A stretch of DNA of 8,339 bases from Thermoplasmata archaeon (GTDB lineage: Archaea; Thermoplasmatota; SW-10-69-26): the NCBI GenBank assembly GCA_003561665.1, contig PWVY01000033.1, positions 1 through 8,339 of the forward strand, in the 5' to 3' direction. Each line of letters begins with the position of its first letter. The stretch's first letter is position 1. The position numbers were made by a program, and so were the translations under genes. The notes below the pieces were generated by a model. The model saw only the letters and a list, made by a program, of their open reading frames with translations, ran no database searches and had not been told where the DNA came from. Below are positions 1-5,020 of this stretch, one piece after another.

Positions 1-1
1 C

Positions 2-772
2 CGCGAAACCATCGCCCGCCTCGACGACGACACCATCGAAACCCACATCATCCAAGAAAGCGGACTCACCTTCACCCCCGAAAACCCCCAAGGCGGCAGC
101 CTCGACCTCGCCCTCATGCACGCCGCTGCCGAAGAAGCCCCCCCACACCTCTTCCAAGCTTGGGTCCGCAAAAGCCCCCACCAAGCCCCCAACGACGCAC
201 CCCAAATCGCGCCCGTCATCGCCGGAACCATCGGGCTTGCCCGCCTCGTCGACGAAAGCCAACATCACCACCTCGACACGCTACGAAGCCTCGCAAGCGA
301 CCCCCGCTGGCGCGTCCGCGACGCCGTCGTCATGGCCCTCCACCGCATCGCCCAAAACAACCCCCAAACAACGATGGACACGATCGAAGCCTGGGCCACA
401 GGAAGCCCCCTCGAACAACGCGCCGCCATCGCCACCCTCCCCCACCCCAACCTGATCGAAGAGGCCCAGAACGCACAACGCACCCTCACCCTGCTCGACA
501 ACGTCACCGAGACCCTCCACGAAGCCAAAACGCACGACGACGAAGGCCTCATCGCCCTCCGCGAAACCCTCGGAACCTCCTGGGCCCCCCTCATCGCCGC
601 CCACCCCCAACAAGGCAAAGCAACCTTCGAAACCTGGCTCCCCGTCCAAGACCCCAACATCCGATGGATGCTCAAGAACAACCTCCAACAACCCATCCTC
701 CAGGAACACGAACCCACCTGGGCCCAACGCACCCTCAAGCGCCTCGAAAACCACGAAACCTTCGACCGCTAA
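2..772 (+). CDS. HEAT-repeat-like protein, 5' truncated
   Basis: The reading frame is open from the left edge and ends at TAA 770-772, so 256 C-terminal residues are visible and the true start lies outside the window. An internal ATG at 116 is not preferred because the same frame continues upstream with the same composition. The protein is a series of amphipathic helices. The most HEAT-like segment starts near visible residue 100 (DPRWRVRDAVVMAL), with a second unit (SPLEQRAAIATL) and a late one (DPNIRWMLKNNLQ). From memory this resembles a family of roughly 300-residue HEAT-repeat proteins of unknown role known from actinobacteria and other prokaryotes. HEAT units usually form protein- or nucleic-acid-binding solenoids; no catalytic motif is visible. 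Codon use is strongly C/A-ending (CTC, GAA, CAA, AAC). The stop codon overlaps that of the convergent membrane gene by 4 bp. The gene is certain; the fold is likely; the function is unknown. Confidence 0.8.
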   Translation, partial: RETIARLDDDTIETHIIQESGLTFTPENPQGGSLDLALMHAAAEEAPPHLFQAWVRKSPHQAPNDAPQIAPVIAGTIGLARLVDESQHHHLDTLRSLASDPRWRVRDAVVMALHRIAQNNPQTTMDTIEAWATGSPLEQRAAIATLPHPNLIEEAQNAQRTLTLLDNVTETLHEAKTHDDEGLIALRETLGTSWAPLIAAHPQQGKATFETWLPVQDPNIRWMLKNNLQQPILQEHEPTWAQRTLKRLENHETFDR

Positions 773-1002
773 ACTCCCGGCCCGCCCCCCGGCGGCAAAC
801 GATCGGCGAAAAGCAACAACCCCAACGAACCCACGATCCCCACAACGAACCCCGCCAACACCAACGAAACCGACCTCGAAAGCAACGCCTCAACGCCACG
901 GCTCCTCGCGAACACGAACAACAACGCGCCAACGAACACCGCCATCAAACCAAGACCCACCAGAACCCCACTACCACGCCGAACCCGGTCCTCCCACGCC
1001 AT
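769..1002 (-). CDS. Small two-helix membrane protein downstream of queE
   Basis: This is a 77-residue protein of unknown function with two clear membrane segments, about residues 13-32 (VLVGLGLMAVFVGALLFVFA) and 45-66. An arginine-rich N-terminus (RVRR) precedes helix 1, a short RSRG-containing linker separates the helices, and a Pro/Gly-rich tail follows helix 2. By the positive-inside rule the N-terminus would be cytoplasmic; the linker charge makes this uncertain. I chose ATG at 1002 because it lies 8 nt after the queE stop and is preceded by GAGGG with a 5-nt spacer, which suggests translational coupling. A longer 88-residue version from ATG 1035 would overlap queE and adds a non-hydrophobic leader. 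No promoter is visible in front of it, so it is probably transcribed with queE. Its TAG stop (769-771) interlocks with the TAA of the HEAT gene. No family is recognised. Alternatives are a chance GC-rich frame, which the two well-formed helices argue against. Confidence 0.65.
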   Translation of the reverse strand: MAWEDRVRRGSGVLVGLGLMAVFVGALLFVFARSRGVEALLSRSVSLVLAGFVVGIVGSLGLLLFADRLPPGGGPGV

Positions 1003-1010
1003 CGTGACCC

Positions 1011-1649
1011 TCAAACACCCGGCTTGTCGCCCCACAAATGCTTGTGCACTTGCAGCGAGAACCGCGCATCCAACCCATCCTGCAAAACCTTCTCCGCCAA
1101 CCGCGTCTCATCCGTCCCCCACACAGGCTGAATCACCCACGACGCCGGCGTCGGATGCTCCCGCATCACCTCACGAGCGAACGCGTAATCCTCGTCGCTT
1201 CCGATCACGAACTTGACCTGATCATGACCCGATAACCGCGACAACTCCTCCAAACGGTTCTTCTCCTCCTCCCCAGAACCAGGGCACTTCACGTCCACGC
1301 TCAAACAAAGCGATTCACGCGGCTGCAACCCCACGTACTCATCCAACCGGACCGACCCGCTCGTCTCGATGACCACCTCATACTCCTCCCTAAGCAACCG
1401 CTGCACCAAGTCCACTGCATCCTTCTGAACCAACGGTTCACCCCCCGTGAAGCAAACACGACGCGTAGGATGCTCTTCGACGTTCTCGATGACCTCATCC
1501 ACCGACAGAGACTCCCCCCCATGGAACGAATACGCCGAATCACACCACGTGCAGCGAAGCGGACACCCTGTTGTACGCACGAAGACCGTCGGCAAGCCTG
1601 CATGGATCCCCTCCCCTTGCAAGCTGTAGAAAATCTCCGTGATCTGCAT
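1011..1649 (-). CDS. queE: 7-carboxy-7-deazaguanine synthase (QueE), radical SAM
   Basis: QueE rearranges 6-carboxy-5,6,7,8-tetrahydropterin into 7-carboxy-7-deazaguanine, using SAM, a [4Fe-4S] cluster and Mg2+. In archaea this is a cytoplasmic step toward archaeosine in tRNA. The 212-residue length is normal for the family. Visible signatures are: N-terminal EIFYSLQGEG (residues 5-14, substrate/SAM side); the radical SAM cluster motif C29-x3-C33-x2-C36 in CPLRCTWCD; TGGEP (68-72), the SAM-amino-group motif; ETSG (95-98); DVKCPGSG (119-126), typical of QueE; and C-terminal QVHKHLWG (200-207). All three cluster cysteines are present, so the enzyme looks intact. ATG 1649 gives the canonical N-terminus. 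A TATA-like box about 29 bp upstream implies a nearly leaderless mRNA. The gene is first in an apparent operon with a 77-residue membrane protein and is divergent from arginase. No queC, queD, queF or archaeal tgt genes are visible nearby. Identification is very secure. Confidence 0.96.
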   Translation of the reverse strand: MQITEIFYSLQGEGIHAGLPTVFVRTTGCPLRCTWCDSAYSFHGGESLSVDEVIENVEEHPTRRVCFTGGEPLVQKDAVDLVQRLLREEYEVVIETSGSVRLDEYVGLQPRESLCLSVDVKCPGSGEEEKNRLEELSRLSGHDQVKFVIGSDEDYAFAREVMREHPTPASWVIQPVWGTDETRLAEKVLQDGLDARFSLQVHKHLWGDKPGV

Positions 1650-1657
1650 TCAACCCC

Positions 1658-1674
1658 CGAGGAGCCCCGCCTCG
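1658..1674. repeat. Operator-like inverted repeat in the queE promoter
   Basis: CGAGG (1658-1662) and CCTCG (1670-1674) form a perfect 5-bp inverted repeat with a 7-nt spacer. It lies directly between the queE TATA-like box and the queE start, the usual place for archaeal repressor sites. In GC-rich DNA a match this short can arise by chance, so its role is only a possibility. Confidence 0.25.
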
Positions 1675-1682
1675 TATAAAAT
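1675..1682 (-). promoter_or_regulatory. TATA-like box for queE
   Basis: ATTTTATA read on the minus strand is centred about 29 bp upstream of the queE ATG, so transcription should begin only a few bases before the start codon (leaderless or nearly so). No Shine-Dalgarno sequence is present. The same AT-rich island reads TATAAAAT on the plus strand and could also serve arginase with a leader of about 50 nt. Confidence 0.6.
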
Positions 1683-1727
1683 CGTTCGTAGCCCACGGCT
1701 CCAAGACACTCGACGAGATGCCGCAAG

Positions 1728-1734
1728 TTCAATA
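1728..1734 (+). promoter_or_regulatory. Weak TATA-like element for arginase
   Basis: TTCAATA is centred 27 bp upstream of the arginase ATG at 1758, the same geometry seen at other starts in this window. No Shine-Dalgarno sequence precedes that ATG, which fits a leaderless transcript. The match to an archaeal TATA box is poor; the stronger TATAAAAT at 1675-1682 is the competing candidate. Confidence 0.35.
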
Positions 1735-1757
1735 CCCCTCCTCGCCTGCCCTTGCTC

Positions 1758-2651
1758 ATGAACGTCCGCATCCTCGGCGTGCCCATGGATCTTGGTGCCA
1801 ACCGGCGCGGAACCGACATGGGCCCCAGCGCGGTCCGGTCAGCGAACTTGTCCGACCGTTTGGAGGAGCTGGGGCACACGGTCCGTGACGGAGGGAACGT
1901 GTTCGCGCACGAGCCGGAGACACAAACCCGCGACGAAGGGGGGCTGTTGTTCCTGGATGAGATCGTGGAGACGTGCGAGAACGTAGGACGCAGGGTGCAC
2001 AAAGCGAAAACGGACGGAGAGATCCCGCTCGTGATCGGGGGTGATCACAGCATCTCCATGGGAACGATGGCAGGCGCTGCAAGCGAAGGTACGCGCGTGG
2101 GCGTGTTGTGGATCGACGCGCACACGGATTTCAACACGACGAAAACGAGCCCCAGCGGGAACGTTCACGGCATGCCCCTTGCAGCGATCGCTGGGATAGG
2201 AGACCCGAGGTTGTGCGAGATCGGGGGGATCGCTCCGAAAGCCCGAGAGGGCGACATCGTCATCGTAGGGGCACGAAGCGTCGATGGGGCAGAAAGCGAG
2301 TTGCTTCGAGAAAGCAACGTGACCGTGTTCACGATGCGGGACATCGACGAGCGGGGGATGAGCCGCGTGATGGAGTCCGCATTGACCATCGCGAATGAGG
2401 GAACGGACCGCTTGCATGTGAGCTTGGATATGGACGCGGTGGACCCCGAGTCCGCGCCGGGGGTAGGGACCCCCAAGCCGGGCGGGTTGACGTACCGGGA
2501 GGCGCATCTGGCGTTGGAGATGGTGAGCGATTCTGGCCAGCTGGGTTCGATGGATGTGGTCGAGGTGAACCCCATCTTGGACGAAGGGAACCGGACAGCC
2601 GAGTTGGGTGTGGAGTTAGCAGCGAGCGCGTTCGGGAAGAAGATCCTCTAG
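1758..2651 (+). CDS. rocF: Arginase (ureohydrolase family)
   Basis: This 297-residue cytoplasmic, binuclear-manganese enzyme is predicted to hydrolyse L-arginine to L-ornithine and urea. Metal-binding motifs are all present: GGDHS (94-98, His97), DAHTD (120-124, Asp120/His122/Asp124) and SLDMDAVDP (222-230, Asp224/Asp226). Arginase rather than agmatinase is favoured by N126 after DAHTDF, by SGNVHG (133-138), whose Ser and His match the arginase substrate loop, and by VVEVNP (267-272, Glu269) with the arginase-like C-terminal NPILDEGNRTAELGVEL. Length is typical. The start is ATG 1758 (MNVRILGVPMDLG); a TTG six bases upstream is in frame but adds nothing conserved. The gene is divergent from queE and convergent with the B3/B4 gene, the two TAG stops sharing the palindrome CTAG at 2648-2651. 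Codons are richer in G-ending forms (TTG, GAG, GGG) than in the gat or HEAT genes. Agmatinase or another guanidino-hydrolase activity remains a minor alternative. Confidence 0.92.
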   Translation: MNVRILGVPMDLGANRRGTDMGPSAVRSANLSDRLEELGHTVRDGGNVFAHEPETQTRDEGGLLFLDEIVETCENVGRRVHKAKTDGEIPLVIGGDHSISMGTMAGAASEGTRVGVLWIDAHTDFNTTKTSPSGNVHGMPLAAIAGIGDPRLCEIGGIAPKAREGDIVIVGARSVDGAESELLRESNVTVFTMRDIDERGMSRVMESALTIANEGTDRLHVSLDMDAVDPESAPGVGTPKPGGLTYREAHLALEMVSDSGQLGSMDVVEVNPILDEGNRTAELGVELAASAFGKKIL

Positions 2652-3310
2652 CCTGATCCGTTTTCGATCGTTCGGGGTTGATGCGCGAAGCGCCATCCGG
2701 CGAGCGTGACGTAGCGCTCGACGTGTCGGAAGGCGTCCGGGAGGAGGCGGGGGCCCGTGGTGGGGGGCCCACAGGCGATGACGAGCGCGTTGAGGGTGTT
2801 CATCGTGATCTTGGCATGGTCCCCGTCCCGATGGGCTAAAAGCGCGAGGGGTCCGTTCTCATCGCGAAGGATGGGGTGTTCGCCGTTCAAGGTCATCGAG
2901 GGGCTACCGATGGGGTCGAAGGGGATGCCCTCCCGGGGGGTCGTGATCTCGATAGGGGGCTCGATGCGGTCTGCGTCGAGAACGTGCAAAGGGATGAGCG
3001 TGACCGCGCTGGCGATGTTGACAGCGTCGACAAGAGGGTGCACGTTGGGGAGCTTCTCACCTTGGGCGATGCGGCGTGCGAGCGCTTCGCCGGCGGGCCG
3101 ACGCTTGGTCGGGTCGATGCCGAGATCCCTGAAAAGGCGTCGGTAGGCTTGAGCGACGATGTCACCCTTCAACGCGTCGGGGTCTCGATCAGGGATCTCA
3201 GTGGTGGGGTCAGGTAACCGTCGAGACTCGGGATCGACACGTTCGAGGCGCGCGTACGCAACCTGGAGGTTCGAAAGCGCCTCGTTGTCCTGGAGCCCAA
3301 GCCGCAACAC
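2648..3310 (-). CDS. Stand-alone B3/B4 tRNA-binding/editing domain protein
   Basis: This is a 220-residue protein whose core matches the B3/B4 domain known from the beta subunit of bacterial phenylalanyl-tRNA synthetase, where it hydrolyses mischarged Tyr-tRNA(Phe). The diagnostic stretch is FRDLGIDPTKRRP (60-72) followed by LPNVHPLVDAVN (87-98), then a beta-rich region with TPREGIPFDPIG and a DENGPLALLAHRDGDHAKI segment. Single-domain versions occur in many bacteria and archaea; they are suspected, not generally proven, to act on aminoacyl-tRNA in trans or to bind a small metabolite. The start is GTG 3310: the N-terminal helix-strand (LSNLQVAYARL) needs this length, and a TATA-like box lies 27 bp upstream, implying a leaderless message. 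Its TAG stop interlocks with that of arginase in CTAG. Family assignment is strong; biochemical role is inferred. Confidence 0.85.
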   Translation of the reverse strand: MLRLGLQDNEALSNLQVAYARLERVDPESRRLPDPTTEIPDRDPDALKGDIVAQAYRRLFRDLGIDPTKRRPAGEALARRIAQGEKLPNVHPLVDAVNIASAVTLIPLHVLDADRIEPPIEITTPREGIPFDPIGSPSMTLNGEHPILRDENGPLALLAHRDGDHAKITMNTLNALVIACGPPTTGPRLLPDAFRHVERYVTLAGWRFAHQPRTIENGSG

Positions 3311-3311
3311 G

Positions 3312-3325
3312 ACGATTTATATCGT
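3312..3325. repeat. Operator-like inverted repeat in the B3/B4 promoter
   Basis: ACGAT-TTAT-ATCGT is a perfect 5-bp inverted repeat with a 4-nt spacer. It lies between the TATA-like box at 3334-3341 and the GTG start of the B3/B4 gene, so a bound protein would block initiation. Its centre is also AT-rich enough (ATATAAAT on the minus strand) to be mistaken for a second TATA box, but that one would place the transcript start inside the coding region. Confidence 0.3.
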
Positions 3326-3333
3326 TCTCTGAG

Positions 3334-3341
3334 ATATTAAA
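3334..3341 (-). promoter_or_regulatory. TATA-like box for the B3/B4 gene, possibly bidirectional
   Basis: TTTAATAT on the minus strand is centred 27 bp upstream of the GTG start at 3310, predicting a leaderless transcript. Read on the plus strand, ATATTAAA could drive the HAD gene with a leader of about 40 nt; no closer TATA-like element and no Shine-Dalgarno sequence is visible before the HAD ATG. Confidence 0.6.
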
Positions 3342-3405
3342 GTCTGCGTTCCTCCTCGAGCGCTCAAGGAAAAGCGGAAGGCGCAAACCCTTTGCTCTAG
3401 CCCGC

Positions 3406-4092
3406 ATGCGACTACGCGTGCCCACCGAAGGCATCGACGCTGTGGTGTTCGACTTCGATGGGGTGCTCGCGAGAAGCATCGAGCTGCACGCCGTCGCGTA
3501 CCAACTCGTGCTTGGCCCTTTCGGCGTGCCCGTCACCCCGCACCAAGTTTATCTCTGGGAAGGCGCCAGGAGCGAGAGCATCATCCGCTCTTTCATGGAG
3601 CGCGAAGGCCTCGAACCGAACCCTGCCCTCGTCCAGCGCCTCTCCGATATCAAGCAAGCCACGTTCGAGCGCATCGGAGATCCTGGCCTTTACCCCTGGG
3701 CCCAGGATGTGATCGAGGCCGTTCACAACCGGGGGTTCCAAATGGCTATCTGCACCGGCACGCGCCGCGAGAACCTTCCCCTCATCGCGGGCGACCTGCT
3801 CGACCGGTTCAGCTACTTGGCAAGCCAAGAAACCTACAATGAGGACAAACCCCACCCGGAAGCCTTCCAAACCGCTGCCGATGGCCTGAACGTACCGGCC
3901 GAACGGTGCCTTGCCGTCGAGAACGCCCCCCGAGGCATACAAAGCGCAAAAAGCGCGGGCATGACCGTCGCCGCCGTAAGCGTCACGCTACCCCCCGACA
4001 ACCTTAAAGAAGCCCACATCGTGCTTGACGCCGTCCCCGACGTTCTCCGTGTCCTTCCAGAAACACCGGGGGAACCCGCCACGATCGACTAG
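3406..4092 (+). CDS. HAD-superfamily hydrolase, beta-phosphoglucomutase/phosphatase-like
   Basis: This 228-residue soluble protein belongs to HAD subfamily I, which transfers or hydrolyses phosphoryl groups through an aspartyl-phosphate intermediate. Motif I is FDFDGVLARS (15-24), with nucleophile Asp16 and acid/base Asp18. A helical cap of about residues 25-95 follows, as in beta-phosphoglucomutase and phosphoglycolate phosphatase. Motif II is CTGT (Thr117), motif III is DKPHPE (Lys148), and motif IV is VENAPRGIQSAKSAGM, where the usual Glu-Asp pair reads Glu172-Asn173. That variant is familiar from other members and need not abolish activity. The substrate cannot be read from sequence: sugar phosphate, phosphoglycolate or another metabolite are possible. 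ATG 3406 is the only start codon between the promoter island and motif I. The gene is divergent from the B3/B4 gene and convergent with the winged-HTH gene, sharing CTAG at 4089-4092. Confidence 0.9.
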   Translation: MRLRVPTEGIDAVVFDFDGVLARSIELHAVAYQLVLGPFGVPVTPHQVYLWEGARSESIIRSFMEREGLEPNPALVQRLSDIKQATFERIGDPGLYPWAQDVIEAVHNRGFQMAICTGTRRENLPLIAGDLLDRFSYLASQETYNEDKPHPEAFQTAADGLNVPAERCLAVENAPRGIQSAKSAGMTVAAVSVTLPPDNLKEAHIVLDAVPDVLRVLPETPGEPATID

Positions 4093-4691
4093 AACCCCAA
4101 ATCGTCCCACGCCTCCACGAAGCCCTGCACCAAGTCCTCTGGAGGTGGATGCTCCGCCAACAACCCCATCACGCGTTTTCGATCCGCCAAACGGATCAAC
4201 CGAGAACGTCCCTCCCGCGTGATCGCCACCAACCCCCCTTCCTCCATGCGCTTGATATGATGACTCGCCGTGGATGCCGATACCCCGCACGCATCCGCCA
4301 ACTCTCCCGCTCGCAACGGTTCCTCATCCAACAACGCCACGACAGCGCGAAGCACCGGAGGACGCCGGAGCAACGCCAACCACCTTCGCTCCCTCTCATC
4401 CAACGCGCTCTTTGCGCCTGCCTTCGTCCGCTCCAAGGGGAAAACACGCCGGTGACCTCCCTCCTCCTCGCTTCGCACCAAGGCCGCCTCCTCCAAGATG
4501 CGGACATGGTACCGGACCAACGATTCATCCACCTCCGCTTGCTCGGCCAACTTCGCCAACGCCAAACCCGGGTACCGGTTCACCGTCAAGAACACCCTCC
4601 GACGCGTCTCAAGATCAACCGTGTCTTCCCCAGGCCCGGAAACCAGGAGGACCACGAAACCCGTAGAGTATCGAGAGGATACGCGCACCAA
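4089..4691 (-). CDS. Two-domain winged-helix transcriptional regulator
   Basis: This is a DNA-binding regulator of about 200 residues with two consecutive winged helix-turn-helix domains. Domain 1 (about 26-87) has DLETRRRVFLTV, then AKLAEQAEVDESLVRYHVRILEEAALV and a wing. Domain 2 (about 112-170) has LRAGELADACGVSASTASHHIKRMEEGGLV, an ArsR-like turn and recognition helix, with the wing ITREGRSRLIRL. Tandem wHTH proteins of this type are common in haloarchaea and Thermoplasmatota. No metal-sensing cysteine cluster is visible; the lone Cys135 is in the turn. The start is ambiguous: TTG 4691 lies 4 nt after the upstream stop and GTG 4688 is next in frame, both served by a GGTGTGATC Shine-Dalgarno-like stretch at 4694-4702; GTG 4655 would remove a short non-conserved leader. 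It is the second gene of an operon with a three-helix membrane protein. Targets and ligand are unknown. Confidence 0.88.
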   Translation of the reverse strand: MVRVSSRYSTGFVVLLVSGPGEDTVDLETRRRVFLTVNRYPGLALAKLAEQAEVDESLVRYHVRILEEAALVRSEEEGGHRRVFPLERTKAGAKSALDERERRWLALLRRPPVLRAVVALLDEEPLRAGELADACGVSASTASHHIKRMEEGGLVAITREGRSRLIRLADRKRVMGLLAEHPPPEDLVQGFVEAWDDLGF

Positions 4692-4693
4692 CA

Positions 4694-4702
4694 GATCACA
4701 CC
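4694..4702 (-). promoter_or_regulatory. Shine-Dalgarno-like site overlapping the upstream stop codon
   Basis: GGTGTGATC on the minus strand resembles the archaeal ribosome-binding core GGTGATC and contains the TGA stop of the three-helix membrane gene. It ends 2 nt before TTG 4691 and 5 nt before GTG 4688, supporting translational coupling and a start at one of these rather than at GTG 4655. Confidence 0.5.
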
Positions 4703-4968
4703 CGCAAAAGCGCCACGTACATCAACACCAACGCGACCATGCCTGCGACCGGAACACCCAACCAAGCACCCGAAACCTGCGCGTGCGCTTGCAACAAGTA
4801 CGCCAAGAGGCCCGCTTGGACACCAAGCACGATAAACGCGGCGCCCAGGTACACGCTTCGCTGTGTTCGCGTACGCTTCCACGCAGAGAACGCGAGCACG
4901 GCGAGCACGATGGCTAACACCGCCGCCGCACCCGCGGCGGCAGCGGCCATATCTGCGACCGTGACCAT
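4696..4968 (-). CDS. Three-helix membrane protein paired with the wHTH regulator
   Basis: This 90-residue protein is almost entirely membrane-embedded. Helix 1 spans about residues 8-30 (Ala-rich), helix 2 about 39-61, and helix 3 about 69-89. A basic loop KRTRTQR (31-37) lies between helices 1 and 2 and should be cytoplasmic, placing the N-terminus outside. The size, topology and position beside a winged-HTH gene recall, from memory, the small haloarchaeal DUF7521-type membrane proteins that often neighbour such regulators; I could not check this match. ATG 4968 lies 26 bp from a TATA-like CTTAAA element, implying a leaderless transcript. The regulator begins 4 nt after its TGA stop. A role in sensing a membrane signal for the regulator, or in being its main target, is inferred from this linkage only. 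Confidence 0.75.
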   Translation of the reverse strand: MVTVADMAAAAAGAAAVLAIVLAVLAFSAWKRTRTQRSVYLGAAFIVLGVQAGLLAYLLQAHAQVSGAWLGVPVAGMVALVLMYVALLRV

Positions 4969-4990
4969 GAAGCACGCATCCCTACGAGGG

Positions 4991-4998
4991 GTTTAAGG
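4991..4998 (-). promoter_or_regulatory. TATA-like box for the membrane protein/wHTH operon
   Basis: CCTTAAAC on the minus strand is centred about 26 bp upstream of ATG 4968, within the 52-bp gap after the secreted-protein gene. It indicates that the two-gene operon has its own promoter and starts without a leader. There is no Shine-Dalgarno sequence before ATG 4968. Confidence 0.55.
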
Positions 4999-5020
4999 CT
5001 CCCGGTCTTCCCTGTCAGGC

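Noticed and set aside
1003..1035. A longer start at 1035 for the two-helix membrane protein.
   Set aside because: It overlaps the end of queE and adds 11 non-conserved-looking residues, whereas ATG 1002 follows a GAGGG ribosome-site candidate.
160..1131. A 323-codon plus-strand open frame across the HEAT, membrane-protein and queE region.
   Set aside because: Its product is a low-complexity Pro/Arg/His-rich string typical of a shadow frame in GC-rich DNA. It runs through two better genes and has no recognisable domain.
1301..2002. A 233-codon minus-strand frame spanning the queE-arginase divergent promoter.
   Set aside because: It overlaps two secure genes in other frames and crosses the promoter region; its Arg/Ser-rich product has no motif.
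1752..2651. A TTG start at 1752 for arginase.
   Set aside because: It adds only two residues before the ATG that begins the conserved N-terminus, and the 27-bp spacing to the TATA-like element fits ATG 1758 better.
1758..2651. Agmatinase as the identity of the ureohydrolase.
   Set aside because: The DAHTDFN...SGNVHG substrate loop and the VVEVNPILDE C-terminal stretch follow the arginase pattern, whereas agmatinases have a different loop after DAHTD.
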